This document shows positions 41,162-50,843 of a stretch of 64,000 bases of DNA, in pieces. The position numbers and the translations under genes were made by a program. This DNA is from Aeromonas sp. FDAARGOS 1405 (GTDB lineage: Bacteria > Pseudomonadota > Gammaproteobacteria > Enterobacterales > Aeromonadaceae), in the NCBI RefSeq assembly GCF_019048265.1, contig NZ_CP077311.1, positions 2,489,001-2,553,000 on the forward strand, written 5' to 3'. Position 1 is the stretch's first letter. The number at the start of each line of letters is the position of its first letter. The notes under the pieces were generated by a model, which saw nothing but the letters and a program-made list of their open reading frames with translations, made no database searches and was not told where the DNA came from.

Positions 41162-41518
41162 TCAAAACGGCAGTAGAAAAAGCAGCTCGGCCAGGTCGGG
41201 CTGCCATTGCCACTCCTTCATTCTGACCCGCCCACCAATCACGGGCACGCCCTCTTCCTGCAGCAATCCCGCCTGTCTGTCGAAGCCAGCCGACCCTTTT
41301 GGTAAGGAGATGGTGCCTGCTGCGCCCAGCACCCGATACCACGGCAGTACCTTGTCGGTTTCCCGCAGCACCTTGCCTACCAGTCTTGCCCGTCCGGGCA
41401 ACCCCGCCAGATCGGCCACCTGACCGTAACTGGCCACCTTGCCGGCAGGGATCAGGGCGATGATCGCTTCGATACGGGCTGTTTTGTTCAATGGGGATGG
41501 ACTTGGTTCAATGCTCAT
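41162..41518 (-). CDS. Alkyltransferase-like protein Atl (YbaZ type)
   Basis: 118 residues with the DNA-binding domain of O6-methylguanine methyltransferase: winged helix IPAGKVASYGQVADLAGLPGRARLVGKVLR followed by LPWYRVLGA. The active-site PCHR cysteine of the true repair enzymes is replaced by Trp60, so it cannot take up methyl groups. Atl proteins instead bind O6-alkylguanine and hand the lesion to nucleotide excision repair. It ends 16 bases from the convergent small ORF. Confidence 0.9.
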   Translation of the reverse strand: MSIEPSPSPLNKTARIEAIIALIPAGKVASYGQVADLAGLPGRARLVGKVLRETDKVLPWYRVLGAAGTISLPKGSAGFDRQAGLLQEEGVPVIGGRVRMKEWQWQPDLAELLFLLPF

Positions 41519-41529
41519 AGACCCGATTC

Positions 41530-41566
41530 GTCAAAAACAACAGAAGCGCCATTGTGGCGCTTCTGT
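41530..41566 (-). terminator. Terminator after the Aer-like receptor gene
   Basis: Stem cagaagcgcca/tggcgcttctg with a three-base loop; on the minus strand it is followed by ttgtttttga. It lies 19 bases beyond the receptor stop. Confidence 0.85.
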
Positions 41567-41584
41567 CATGGGGCTGGCAATGAT

Positions 41585-43138
41585 TCAGCCGAAGGTCTGG
41601 CTAAGCCCCTTCAGTTGCTTGGCCCGTTCCAGCAGAGCCTGACTTGAGTGATCGACATCCAGCATCTTCTGACTGTTGGCGTGGGAGTACTCGGAGATCT
41701 GGTGGATGCTGCGGCTGATCTCCTCCACGACCGCTTGTTGCTGCTCAGCAGCGGTGGCGATCTGAGTGGAGTGTTCGGTGACCAGCTCTATCTCTGCCAG
41801 CACGGTATGGAGGCTGCTGGCGCCCTGGCGGGTCATCTCGGCACATGCGCGGGTCTGTTGCAGGTTCTCCTGCATCATCCCCTTCCAGCGCCCCAGCGTG
41901 TGCTGGATCTGCTTGATGCTGCCCTGGATCTGCTCGGTCGCCTTCTGGGTGCGGGTCGATAGAGTACGCACCTCGTCTGCTACCACCGCAAAACCACGGC
42001 CCTGCTCCCCGGCGCGAGCGGCCTCAATAGCGGCGTTGAGGGCCAGCAGGTTAGTCTGCTCGGCGATGCCCTGGATCTCGCCCATGAGACTGCCAATCCG
42101 TTCGGATTCGTTGGCGAGCTCTACCGCCGAGTTGAACGCCAGCTCTGCCTGTTTGGCGAGCTGTTCGATCTGTTGCTCGGTCTGGTTCAGCTGCTGGTTG
42201 GTTTGTTCACAACGATTGCGAGCTTCGTTGACCTGACCGTTGGAGTCCTGAATGTTGCGGGCGATCTCGTGGGCCGTGCTGGCCATCTGAGTCATAGCCG
42301 TAGCCATCTGCTGGGTCTGGGCATCTTGCTCGTTGATATCGAGACAGGCCTGATGAGAGGCCTGCTTCAGATTGATGGCCAGGGTTTGCAGAGGTGCCGT
42401 GGCATCGTTGATCCGTCCCAACACAGTTCGGATGCGGGCTTGAAGCATCTTGATATGAAAATCGGCAATGGCGCCGGGGTTGTCACCGGAGTAGACCAGC
42501 CGAGTCAGACTGTCATATTCGCGGCCTAGCTGCTGCAGATAGTGGGGCAGGGCGAAGAGCTCGCGCCAGTAGGCTCCACCAATAAGCAACAGGGGCAGCA
42601 GCATCAGCAGGACGGTCATGGCCCCTTGGCTGGCGAAGGCCCAGCCCATCAGGCCGAGCAGCAGCAGTGTAATGGCCGGGGTGCGCACTCTGGCAAGAGA
42701 GGGAAGGTTGCTGCTGTTGCCGCGCTCGGCCTTGAGCAGGGCTTGGTAGGTCTGAGCGGCGATGCGCTTGAATTGGGGCTCGGGCTTGCAGCGTACCGAC
42801 TGGTAGCCGCTGATCCTGTTGCCTTCGTAGATGGGGGTGACGTAGGCATCTACCCAGTAGTAACGACCATCCTTGCAGCGATTTTTGACGATGCCGCGCC
42901 AGGGTTTGCCCTCCTTGAGGCGGGCCCAGAGATCGGCGAAGGCGGCCTTGGGCATGTCGGGGTGGCGTACCAGATTGTGGTTGTGTCCCACCAGTTCATC
43001 GACCGGGTAGCCTGCGATTTCGCAAAAGGCCGGGTTGGCGTAGGTGATCACCCCGCGCAGGTCAGTGGTGGAGACCAGTTGTACGTCGGCAGGAAACTCC
43101 ACTTCGCTATCCAGGGTATGGACGTCTCTGCGGGCCAT
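41585..43138 (-). CDS. Aer-like PAS chemoreceptor
   Basis: 517 residues. An N-terminal PAS domain (residues about 15-115; [41 protein letters not shown]) is of the type that holds FAD in Aer. Two closely spaced hydrophobic segments (about 152-190) form a membrane hairpin with almost no periplasmic loop. The C-terminal signalling domain has the CheA/CheW-binding tip [32 protein letters not shown]. It should report redox or oxygen state to the flagellar motor. No C-terminal CheR/CheB docking pentapeptide is visible. Confidence 0.9.
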   Translation of the reverse strand: MARRDVHTLDSEVEFPADVQLVSTTDLRGVITYANPAFCEIAGYPVDELVGHNHNLVRHPDMPKAAFADLWARLKEGKPWRGIVKNRCKDGRYYWVDAYVTPIYEGNRISGYQSVRCKPEPQFKRIAAQTYQALLKAERGNSSNLPSLARVRTPAITLLLLGLMGWAFASQGAMTVLLMLLPLLLIGGAYWRELFALPHYLQQLGREYDSLTRLVYSGDNPGAIADFHIKMLQARIRTVLGRINDATAPLQTLAINLKQASHQACLDINEQDAQTQQMATAMTQMASTAHEIARNIQDSNGQVNEARNRCEQTNQQLNQTEQQIEQLAKQAELAFNSAVELANESERIGSLMGEIQGIAEQTNLLALNAAIEAARAGEQGRGFAVVADEVRTLSTRTQKATEQIQGSIKQIQHTLGRWKGMMQENLQQTRACAEMTRQGASSLHTVLAEIELVTEHSTQIATAAEQQQAVVEEISRSIHQISEYSHANSQKMLDVDHSSQALLERAKQLKGLSQTFG

Positions 43139-43310
43139 AGGAATACGCTCCGATGTTCTTGTTGATAATGTTGTCGTTGTTATTGTGGCAGATCTGGAGG
43201 TGACCGCAGGCTCGCGCCAGCAGGAGGCAGACCAGCTTCATTGGGGGCTGGATTTTGCCAATAATGGCGGATGAATGGTAGGGGGAAGTTGATGTTTTGT
43301 TGGCTAATCG

Positions 43311-43337
43311 TAAAAAAGGCGGCCGATTGGCCGCCAA
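43311..43337 (-). terminator. Strong terminator ending the chitin operon
   Basis: Stem ggcggcc/ggccgcc with a four-base loop; on the minus strand six T follow. It lies 13 bases beyond the GH20 stop and marks the end of the chitooligosaccharide operon. Confidence 0.92.
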
Positions 43338-43350
43338 AGTAGAGACAACA

Positions 43351-45216
43351 TTACCTCTGTGGCATCCGGTAGCGCACCTGCAGCTGGTCGAGGATCTGCA
43401 GCTGGCCCGGCAGGCGGGCGGCGAAGTGCTCCCAGCCCTTGTGGGCGGGATCGCTCCAAGCCACCTCGGCCGTGGCCAGCATACGCGGGAACAACATGTA
43501 GTCGAGACGATCACGGCTGGTGATCAATTCTGACCACAAGGGGCTCAGCACCCCGAGGATGTTATCGTTGGCATGGAAATCGGCTGGGGCAGGGTCACAC
43601 GCGTAGACCTGCTCCAGATTGAGGGTACCCGCCCAGTAGAGGCCGGGTTCATGAATATCGGCGCTCCAGGCGAGATCGAGATAGAGGAACTGGGCGGGCG
43701 CCATCACCACCGGATAACCGGCTGCGGCAGCGTCCAGCCCCGCCTGAAAGCTGGTCCAGGCACAGATGGCCGCTTTGCGGCTCACCTTGTCGCCATGCAG
43801 GATCTCCTCCCAGCCGATCATCTGTTTGCCTCTGGTGGCCAGATAGCGCTGGCAGTGGCGCAGCAGATGGCCCTGCAGCTCGCGGCAGTCGGCGTAGCCC
43901 TGCTCGACCATCAGCTGCTGGCAGGCGGGGCTGTCGGTCCAGACCCCGGTCGGCACCTCGTCACCCCCCATGTGGATCTGCGGGCCGGGAAAGAGCTCGC
44001 ATACCTCGTCCAGCACCGCCTCCAGAAAGCGGTAGGTGCCGGGCAGGGCGGGGTTGAGCACGTTGTCATCGAAATGCTGGACCGAGCGGTAGCGGGAGTG
44101 ATCCGCCGTTTCGATCAGCAACTCGGGCAGCGCCTTGATGGCGGCGTGGCAGTGGCCCGGGATGTCGATCTCGGGAATGACGGTGATGCCGAGCTCACTG
44201 GCATAGCGCACCAGCTCCTTCACCTCGCTCTGGGTGTAGTAGCCGCCATAGGGTTCGGCGCCGCCGCTCAGCTGGGGGTCGATCGCCAGATCGTGGCCGC
44301 GCCAGGCACCCACGTCGGTCAGCTCCGGGAAGGCTTTTATCTCGAGCCGCCACCCCTCGTCATCGGTCAGGTGCCAGTGGAAGCGGTTGAACTTGTAGAG
44401 GCTCATCAGCTTGAGCAGGCGCTTGATGGTGGCCGGAGTGTGGAAGTGGCGGGCGCAGTCGAGAAAAATGCCGCGAAAGCCAAAGCGCGGGGCATCCTCC
44501 AGCGTGACGCAGGGCAGGCTCTCCCCATGTTGCAGATACCACTGGGCCAGCGTCACCAGCCCATGACGCCAACCCGCTTCGTCGGCGGCGGCAATCACCA
44601 CCTCCTGCGGCGTGATGGTGAGTTGATAGGCTTCGGGGGCCAGCTTGGCCTCGGTCAGCCGGATTTCAGCGTCGTGATCCTGCTCCAGCGCCAGCGACGT
44701 CAGCTCGTTGAAGTGGGCCAGCAGTTTCGGCACATCGTGAGGGGCGCTGACATGAGCCCGCTCGGCCAGCCGGAAGTTCCCCTCCAGCAGTACCAGATGG
44801 GCCGGTTGCGGCACTATACCGGGCAGGGGCTCGACATCCGGCAGGTCGGGGCGGGTTACCGGCGGGTTCTCCAGCCCGAGATCCTGCGCCGCCAGCGTCA
44901 CCGGCAGCAGCTGGGCACCCGTGGTCGCCTCCGGCAGGCTGAGAAAGAAGCCCTGCGGCATGTCGGAGAGCTTCTTGATGGGCGTCTGGCGGCAGCAAAA
45001 GCGCAGCTCGCAGCTGTCAGCGTTCGGGACAATCACCTTGTAGCTGCCGCTCTGGCGTTCCAGCTCGCCCCCTTGCAAGGAGTCGGGGTCGATATGGCGA
45101 GCCAGACAGAAGTGCAGCTTCCACCGGGTATCCGGCATGCGGGATAGGGTGAAGGTGAACCAGACATCCTCGCCGTCACGTCGGGCGACCTGGGTGTGGA
45201 TCAGGGGTGTAGACAT
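43351..45216 (-). CDS. GH20 beta-N-acetylhexosaminidase, cytoplasmic
   Basis: 621 residues without a signal peptide. It cleaves N-acetylglucosamine from imported chitooligosaccharides. The GH20 barrel runs from FRGIFLDCARHFHTP to the C-terminus, with the catalytic Asp-Glu pair D419-E420 in HMGGDEVP, substrate Trp in HWHLTDDEGWRLEI, and YYTQSEVKELVRYASELGI. The N-terminal 200 residues include the GH20b-type domain. Position and order match VC0613 of V. cholerae. It overlaps the kinase gene by 16 bases. Confidence 0.93.
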   Translation of the reverse strand: MSTPLIHTQVARRDGEDVWFTFTLSRMPDTRWKLHFCLARHIDPDSLQGGELERQSGSYKVIVPNADSCELRFCCRQTPIKKLSDMPQGFFLSLPEATTGAQLLPVTLAAQDLGLENPPVTRPDLPDVEPLPGIVPQPAHLVLLEGNFRLAERAHVSAPHDVPKLLAHFNELTSLALEQDHDAEIRLTEAKLAPEAYQLTITPQEVVIAAADEAGWRHGLVTLAQWYLQHGESLPCVTLEDAPRFGFRGIFLDCARHFHTPATIKRLLKLMSLYKFNRFHWHLTDDEGWRLEIKAFPELTDVGAWRGHDLAIDPQLSGGAEPYGGYYTQSEVKELVRYASELGITVIPEIDIPGHCHAAIKALPELLIETADHSRYRSVQHFDDNVLNPALPGTYRFLEAVLDEVCELFPGPQIHMGGDEVPTGVWTDSPACQQLMVEQGYADCRELQGHLLRHCQRYLATRGKQMIGWEEILHGDKVSRKAAICAWTSFQAGLDAAAAGYPVVMAPAQFLYLDLAWSADIHEPGLYWAGTLNLEQVYACDPAPADFHANDNILGVLSPLWSELITSRDRLDYMLFPRMLATAEVAWSDPAHKGWEHFAARLPGQLQILDQLQVRYRMPQR

Positions 45217-46073
45217 GGAAAATCCTCTGATTGGGCAAACAGGATGGCGCCATCGAGCGCATCTGCCTGGGGGGGGATCAGGTTGAGCTGGCCGAGACGG
45301 GGGGCAAGGCGTGTGCCAATCCCCCCCAGCAGGGCGATCTGTCTGGCACCGAGCTGGGTCATCCCCTCCAGCAGGATCCGCAGTTGTTCGCAGGTTTCGT
45401 CCAGCAGCTGATTGGCGAGCTCGTCGCCATCGCTGGCGGCATCGAATACCCAGGGGGCAAAGTGGCCATAGTCCGCTGGAATGGCGCGGGTGGCCCAGCG
45501 TACCACCTCGGCCTGATCCCGCTTGAAGCGATCCATCAAGCGGATGGCGAGGGTGCTGGGGGGCAGAATGCCATCATGGCAGAGCAGGGATTGCTGGATG
45601 GCGCGCAGCCCCAACCAGGCGCCGCTGCCTATGTCTGAAATGGGGAAGCCGCGGCCGGAACAGGTGCGGATCTGCCCCTCCTGATAGACCAGCCCCACCG
45701 AGCCGGTACCGGCGATGAGGATGGCCCCCTCACGGCCGCCAAAGGCGCCGAGGCAGGCACCGAAGGCATCGGAGGTGAGCCTGACGCTGGCGAAGGGGAA
45801 GGGCATCTCGAGCAGGGCGTGATAGCAGTCGGCCAGCTCGGCGGAGGCGAGCGCCAGTCCGACCCCCATCTGCTGTTCACTCTCGATAGCGATCCCGGCG
45901 GCAAGGCGGGCGCTGGCGATGGCGGCCAGCACATTGGCGTGGGCATGGGGGATGCCCAGCTCCAGATTGGAGCCGGCCGCGCACCCCTCTCCGAGCAGCT
46001 TGCCCGCCCGATCCCGAATGCGGGCGCGGGTGTGGGTGCCCCCGCCATCGACGCCGACCCAGAACTCAATCAT
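45201..46073 (-). CDS. gspK: Glucosamine/GlcNAc kinase (BadF/BcrA ATPase family)
   Basis: 290 residues from the ATG at 46073, which has GGAGGT upstream; the frame extends to 46097 without need. Phosphate-binding loop GVDGGGTHTRARIRD at the N-terminus and ILIAGTGSVGLVY as second loop place it in the ASKHA kinase superfamily. The V. cholerae counterpart in the same operon position (VC0614, GspK) phosphorylates glucosamine; acetylglucosamine as substrate is not excluded. It overlaps the GH9 gene by eight bases. Confidence 0.87.
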   Translation of the reverse strand: MIEFWVGVDGGGTHTRARIRDRAGKLLGEGCAAGSNLELGIPHAHANVLAAIASARLAAGIAIESEQQMGVGLALASAELADCYHALLEMPFPFASVRLTSDAFGACLGAFGGREGAILIAGTGSVGLVYQEGQIRTCSGRGFPISDIGSGAWLGLRAIQQSLLCHDGILPPSTLAIRLMDRFKRDQAEVVRWATRAIPADYGHFAPWVFDAASDGDELANQLLDETCEQLRILLEGMTQLGARQIALLGGIGTRLAPRLGQLNLIPPQADALDGAILFAQSEDFPCLHP

Positions 46074-47787
46074 GGTGACCTCCATTTCCCTGCGCATTCA
46101 GCCAGGTGATGGCCAGGGCAAACCAGGCTGCGTGGGGGATCCACTGCTCGCCCCAGCGCCAGTTCTGATCCAACCGATCCTTGTACTCCTCCGGAATAAA
46201 GGCCACCTCATTTTCGTCATCAAACCCTGAGGTGATGCCGTTGCAGATACCCCCCTGCGCATTCGGATACCCGGCGGTATAGGCGGGGTTGTTGATACCG
46301 TGGCCCGCCAGCATGCAGGCGTTGAAGGGGTTTTGCCCGAGGATCCAGTCGAGTTGGCGCTGGCCATAAGTGAGCAGCGGCTGGCTCTGGCGGGGGAAGT
46401 GGCGGGCGCCAGCAAAGGCCATAGCCGCCAACGATGCGAGGCGGGCATTCTCCCCCTGCCACCAGTAACCGGATTCGTTGTTGTGGGGCATAAAGAAGCT
46501 GACGCGCGGCGCTTCATCCACCCCTTTCACATATTGGCGGGCGAGGGAGAAGGGGTTGCCCGCGCGGGCGCAGAGCGCCAGCTCGGCGGCCAGCGCCTGC
46601 TCCACCACGGTTTGTACCCTAGCCTTGTATTCCTGATCCGGCTCTACGCCCAGATATTCCAGCAGCGCCAGCATCGGCAGGCCTGCCTCGGCGGCGTGGT
46701 AGTAAGGGCGCGAGCCATCCTCGTTGGCCGACCAGTAGTGACCCAGCTCAGGATGAGGGCGCTGGCGGGCGCAAAGCTTGCTGGCACGGACTCTCGCCTC
46801 ATTGAGCCACTCGGAGCCGAAGGTGCGGGTCAGCTCTACCGCTGCCAGCAGGGCGCAGTAGTCGTCGATGATGTTTTCGACCCCGTCATCCAGATAGGAG
46901 AGGTTGTGTTCACGCAGATGCAGGTAGCCGCGTTTGGCCGCCTCGGCGTAGCGGCTGGCATCGAAGTCGCCACTGACGCTCTCGCGGGCGGCGCGGGCAA
47001 GCGCGGCGATAGCCATGCCGCCCCCTTGGCGAAAACCCGCCTGCCAGTTGGCGGATTTGATCCCCTGTTGGGTGGCATAGGCGCACAGCTCGCGCTGGGC
47101 AGGATCCTTGCTCCACTTGTCGAACAGGGTCATGAAGAAGAAGCCCGACTCATCCTGCATCCGGCAGAGGAAATCGGCGCCGTGCAGCGCCTCGTCATTG
47201 AGCCGCTTGCAGAGGTTCACCCCGTCGATATCGCGGCGTGGGGCCAGCAGTTCCCGGCACTTGAGCAGTGACCACACCACCATGGGGGTCTGCTGGGGGT
47301 TGAGGTAGTTGGCGTAGGAGAGGTGGCTCAGGTACTTGCTCATATCGCCGCTGGCATCGAACCAGCCGCCGTGCACATCTTTGTGCTGGTCGGTGCCAAA
47401 CAGGCGGGCGTTGCGGTCGGCCCGATCGAAGGTGCCGCTGGCGCGCTGGCCCTTGAAGTAGTGGATGACATCGGAGAGACAGCGGCTGGCCAGCAGATCC
47501 TGGCCGATGGCAAAACGGGTGGAGCGGACTATGCCTTGGGCAGTGATCGCCTCCAGCCGATAGTGGCCGGGCTCCTTGAAGGCGGAGAAGTCGGCACGCC
47601 AGTAAGCGCGGCCTTGCCAGCCAGAGACGCTGCCAGCCGGTTGCAGCGGGGTTTCAAACAGGATCTGGCCATCGTCGAGGCGTTGCAGCCTGACATAGCC
47701 GCCGAGATCAGAGGCGGGGGAGGTTTGCAACAGGGCGACCTTGTGGCCGTCGCACTCGTAGCCCACCTGATTGATCAAGAGTTCCAT
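46066..47787 (-). CDS. GH9 exo-beta-glucosaminidase-like enzyme
   Basis: 573 residues from the ATG at 47787 with AGGAG upstream. N-terminal cellulase-type immunoglobulin domain (INQVGYECDGHKVALLQ) and (alpha/alpha)6 GH9 barrel with HGGWFDASGDMSKYLSH (catalytic Asp residues), WILGQNPFNACMLAGHG and MPHNNESGYWWQGENARL. No signal peptide, so it acts in the cytoplasm. It is often named endoglucanase, but a Photobacterium relative from the same cluster type was characterised as an exo-glucosaminidase. It therefore probably processes partly deacetylated chitooligosaccharides rather than cellulose. Confidence 0.87.
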   Translation of the reverse strand: MELLINQVGYECDGHKVALLQTSPASDLGGYVRLQRLDDGQILFETPLQPAGSVSGWQGRAYWRADFSAFKEPGHYRLEAITAQGIVRSTRFAIGQDLLASRCLSDVIHYFKGQRASGTFDRADRNARLFGTDQHKDVHGGWFDASGDMSKYLSHLSYANYLNPQQTPMVVWSLLKCRELLAPRRDIDGVNLCKRLNDEALHGADFLCRMQDESGFFFMTLFDKWSKDPAQRELCAYATQQGIKSANWQAGFRQGGGMAIAALARAARESVSGDFDASRYAEAAKRGYLHLREHNLSYLDDGVENIIDDYCALLAAVELTRTFGSEWLNEARVRASKLCARQRPHPELGHYWSANEDGSRPYYHAAEAGLPMLALLEYLGVEPDQEYKARVQTVVEQALAAELALCARAGNPFSLARQYVKGVDEAPRVSFFMPHNNESGYWWQGENARLASLAAMAFAGARHFPRQSQPLLTYGQRQLDWILGQNPFNACMLAGHGINNPAYTAGYPNAQGGICNGITSGFDDENEVAFIPEEYKDRLDQNWRWGEQWIPHAAWFALAITWLNAQGNGGHHD

Positions 47788-47808
47788 CAAGGTATTACTC
47801 CTGTGGTT

Positions 47809-47886
47809 CACCGCCGGGCGGTGAGGCACATCACGGGGCTGTGGCCGCCCCGTATCGAGGCATGGCCGGACAGGGTTGTCCGGCCG
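47809..47886. repeat. Intercistronic hairpins between ABC ATPase and GH9 genes
   Basis: Three inverted repeats in 78 bases: caccgc/gcggtg, acggggc/gccccgt (47833-47853) and ggccggaca/tgtccggcc (47864-47885). None has a T run. They are more likely mRNA stabilisers or processing points separating transport from catabolic genes than terminators. Confidence 0.6.
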
Positions 47887-47901
47887 GTCTAAGGCTCACC
47901 C

Positions 47902-48894
47902 TCACTCGTAGAGGTAGCAACGCACGAAGTGGTTGTCGGCAAGCTTGGTGATGGGGGGCAGCGCCTCCTTGCAGCGGGGCATTGCCTGATTGCAGCGCCC
48001 GGCAAAGGGGCAACCGCAGGATTCCGGCGTCCAGAGCGGGATCTCCCCCTTGCGGCCTCCTTCCAGCTCGGCGTGGATGCTCTTCTCCGGATCGGGCACC
48101 GCCGAGATGAGCAGCTGGGTGTAGGGGTGCTGCGGGTGGTGCAGGATCTCGTCCACCTCACCCCACTCCACCATGTGCCCTACATACATCACAGCCAGAT
48201 CTTCCGCCACATAGCGGGCGGTGGCGATGTCGTGGGTGATGTAGAGCATGGAGACGCCGAGCTCGTTCTTCATCTGCTCCATCAGGTTGAGGATGCCGAT
48301 GCGAATGGAGACGTCGAGCATGGAAGTCGGCTCGTCCGCCAGCACCACTTCCGCCTCCACCGCCAGATTGCGGGCGATGTTGACCCGCTGGCGCTGGCCG
48401 CCGGAGAGCTGGTGCGGATACTTGGCCGCGGTCGCCTTAGCAGGAGTCAGGCCGACCTTCTCCAGCAGGGCGTAGACCATGTCGGGCAGCTCTTTCTTGT
48501 CGATCACCTTGCTGTGCAGCAGCAGGGGGCGGGCGATGTGGTGATAGATGGTGTGGGTCGGGTTGAGCGAACCGAACGGATCTTGCCACACCATCTGCAC
48601 GCTCTGGCGATAGTCCAGCAGGGCGGTGCCCTTGTTGAACTCCTCCAGATCGTGGCCGCGATAGAGAATGCGCCCGGCACTGAGCTTGTACATCTTGGCG
48701 ATGATCTTGGCGATGGTGCTCTTGCCGGAGCCCGACTCCCCGACCACCGCCAGGGCGCGGCCCCGGTGCAGGTTGAAGGTGATGTCGGAGAGCGCCCGCA
48801 TCTTGCCACTCTTGATGGCATTGGAGTTGATGGGGAAGTCCTTGTAGAGGTGCTGGACTTCGATGATGGGTGCATCGGTTTTGGCGATTTGCAT
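47902..48894 (-). CDS. Chitooligosaccharide ABC transporter ATPase (OppF-like)
   Basis: 330 residues. Walker A GESGSGKST, Q-loop MVWQDPFGSLNP, signature LSGGQRQRVNIARNL, Walker B VVLADEPTSMLDVS and the H-loop ITHD. The C-terminal oligopeptide-transporter extension has four cysteines (CGCPFAGRCNQAMPRC), possibly an iron-sulfur or zinc site. It is of the Dpp/Opp class but lies in a chitin cluster matching VC0616. The ATG at 48894 has AAGGA at good spacing; an ATG at 48903 is too close to it. Confidence 0.92.
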   Translation of the reverse strand: MQIAKTDAPIIEVQHLYKDFPINSNAIKSGKMRALSDITFNLHRGRALAVVGESGSGKSTIAKIIAKMYKLSAGRILYRGHDLEEFNKGTALLDYRQSVQMVWQDPFGSLNPTHTIYHHIARPLLLHSKVIDKKELPDMVYALLEKVGLTPAKATAAKYPHQLSGGQRQRVNIARNLAVEAEVVLADEPTSMLDVSIRIGILNLMEQMKNELGVSMLYITHDIATARYVAEDLAVMYVGHMVEWGEVDEILHHPQHPYTQLLISAVPDPEKSIHAELEGGRKGEIPLWTPESCGCPFAGRCNQAMPRCKEALPPITKLADNHFVRCYLYE

Positions 48895-48905
48895 GACAGA
48901 CATCC

Positions 48906-49925
48906 TTAACAGCCAGCGGCCTTGTCCAGATAGATCACGGAATCTTGTTGCAGCCCCTGCTCTTCATAGAGGTGGCAGGCGGTCTGTTGCCCGGGGCGGA
49001 TCTCGGCCAATCTGGTGTACTCCTGACGGCAGCGATCGTGCACCTTGCCGCAGCGGGCCTGAAAGCGGCAGCCGACCGGCACCTCCAGCAGGTTGAGTGG
49101 TGTGCCCGGGATCCCCTCCAGCACCTTCTTCGGCCCGTGCAGGGGCGGGAAGGAGTTGCCGAGCCCTCTGGTATAGGGGTGCAGCGGCGCGGTCAGGATC
49201 GCCTTGGAAGGAGCCACCTCCACCAGTTCACCGGCATACATGATGCCGATGCGATCGCAGAACTCCACCATCAGGGAGAGGTCGTGGGTGATGAACAGGA
49301 TGGAGAAGTTGAACTTCTCTTTCAGGGCATAGACCTTCTGCAGGATCTCCCGCTGTACCACCACATCGAGCGCCGTGGTCGGCTCATCCATGATGAGCAG
49401 CTCGGGGTTGAGCGCCATGGCGATGGCAATCACCAGCCGCTGGCGCATGCCGCCGGAGAACTGGTGCGGGTAGTCCTTGAGCCGGCTCGGGTGGATATCG
49501 ACGATGGTGAGCAGCTCCTGGGCGCGCTTGATCGCCTCGTAACGGGTCAGGCCGGGGTTGTGGGCCAGCAGCACGTCGCAGAACTGCTCCTCCATCCGCA
49601 GCACAGGGTTCAGGGCGTTCATGGCGGACTGGAACACCACCGACACCTGTTGCCAGCGATAGGAGCGCAGCCGCTCGTCGTTGTAATGGAGGATGTTCTC
49701 CCCCTTGAACAGGATCTCGCCACCGCTGATGTAGGCGGGCGGCTTGTGCAGCCGGGCCACCGAGAAGGCGACGGTGGATTTGCCGCAGCCTGACTCACCG
49801 GCGAGGCCGAAGATCTCGCCCTGTCTGATATCGAAGCTCACCGAGTTGACGGCGCGCACGTCGCCATTTTCGGTGATGTAGTCGACGCAAAGATTGCGTA
49901 CTGACAGCAGGGGATGCTTGTTCAT
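48906..49925 (-). CDS. Chitooligosaccharide ABC transporter ATPase (OppD-like)
   Basis: 339 residues from the ATG at 49925. Walker [11 protein letters not shown]-loop [12 protein letters not shown], signature [15 protein letters not shown], Walker [16 protein letters not shown]-loop ITHDLSLM. The C-terminal cysteine cluster ([15 protein letters not shown]) is as in the OppD family. The start overlaps the stop of the permease gene upstream (ATGA), giving translational coupling. The frame stays open to 50516 only as an antiphase read of the permease. Counterpart of VC0617. Confidence 0.92.
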   Translation of the reverse strand: MNKHPLLSVRNLCVDYITENGDVRAVNSVSFDIRQGEIFGLAGESGCGKSTVAFSVARLHKPPAYISGGEILFKGENILHYNDERLRSYRWQQVSVVFQSAMNALNPVLRMEEQFCDVLLAHNPGLTRYEAIKRAQELLTIVDIHPSRLKDYPHQFSGGMRQRLVIAIAMALNPELLIMDEPTTALDVVVQREILQKVYALKEKFNFSILFITHDLSLMVEFCDRIGIMYAGELVEVAPSKAILTAPLHPYTRGLGNSFPPLHGPKKVLEGIPGTPLNLLEVPVGCRFQARCGKVHDRCRQEYTRLAEIRPGQQTACHLYEEQGLQQDSVIYLDKAAGC

Positions 49926-50842
49926 GCTGTCTTCTCCTGTGCTGTGGCAACCGGAGTGGTGACCGGCGCCGCGAGTTTCTTCCAGCGGCTCAACCCTTTG
50001 TGGGAGCGCAGCTGCGGGTTGGCAATTTCGTCGATGGCGAAGTTGAGCAGGGCCAGACCGGCACCCAGAGTGGCGATGGCAAAGCAGGGAGCCAGGATCT
50101 CCCACCAGGCGCCGACCAGAATGGCACTGGAGGTCTGGGCGTTGTAGAGCATGATACCCCAGCTCACCACGGTCGGGTCGCCAAGCCCCAGGAACTCCAG
50201 GGTCGCTTCGGTGACGATGGCGTAGATGATGGAGCCGATGAAGCTCACTCCGATGATGGAGATGAGGTTGGGCAGGATCTCCACCAGAATGATGCGCCAG
50301 GCCGGCTCGCCCAGCACTTCGGCGGCGATGACGAACTCTTTCTCGCGCAGCGCCAGGGTCTGGGCACGGATGACCCGCGCGCCATAGGCCCACGAGGTCA
50401 ACCCTATTATCACGGCAATCACCGCCGGTGACGCCTCCCCGATAAAGCTCGCCAGCACCAGTAGCAAGGGGAGGTTGGGGATCACCAGCACCACGTTCAT
50501 CAGGAAGGTGAGGCATTCATCCACCAGACCGCCGAAGTAACCGGCAGTGATGCCGATGGCGACGGCTAGGGTGCAGACAAGCAGGCCGGCGCTGAAGCCC
50601 ACCAGCAGCGAGATACGGGCACCGTTGGTGAACTGGGCCCAGATATCGTGGCCCATGCGGGTTGACCCCATCACGAACTCGGCACTGGGCGGCTGGTGGG
50701 GGCGAGCCACCCGTTTGGTCGGCTCGTTGCTGGCCAGAATGGGGGCAAAGAGGGCCATCAGCACGAAGGCAACCACGATGGCGAGGCCACAGGCAGCCTT
50801 CTTGTTGCCCAGCAGGATTTTGAGAATGGTCGGCATACGCAT
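49922..50842 (-). CDS. Chitooligosaccharide ABC permease (DppC-like)
   Basis: 306 residues, with about six membrane helices and the N-terminal anchor FVLMALFAPILAS. The EAA loop is AAEVLGEPAWRIILVEILPNL. It forms the inner-membrane channel with the DppB-like partner, whose stop is one base upstream of this gene's start region. Ribosome site AGGAGG. Counterpart of VC0618. Confidence 0.92.
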   Translation of the reverse strand: MRMPTILKILLGNKKAACGLAIVVAFVLMALFAPILASNEPTKRVARPHQPPSAEFVMGSTRMGHDIWAQFTNGARISLLVGFSAGLLVCTLAVAIGITAGYFGGLVDECLTFLMNVVLVIPNLPLLLVLASFIGEASPAVIAVIIGLTSWAYGARVIRAQTLALREKEFVIAAEVLGEPAWRIILVEILPNLISIIGVSFIGSIIYAIVTEATLEFLGLGDPTVVSWGIMLYNAQTSSAILVGAWWEILAPCFAIATLGAGLALLNFAIDEIANPQLRSHKGLSRWKKLAAPVTTPVATAQEKTA

Positions 50843-50843
50843 C

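Noticed and set aside
41162..41518. Methylated-DNA cysteine methyltransferase
   Set aside because: The active-site cysteine is replaced by Trp60, so it is an alkyltransferase-like protein.
46066..47787. Cellulase function for the GH9 protein
   Set aside because: No signal peptide, and the gene is embedded in the chitooligosaccharide operon. The characterised relative from this cluster type is a glucosaminidase.
48906..50516. 536-codon ABC protein with an extra N-terminal domain
   Set aside because: The upstream part is an out-of-frame read of the DppC-like permease. The real ATPase starts at 49925 with an ATGA overlap.
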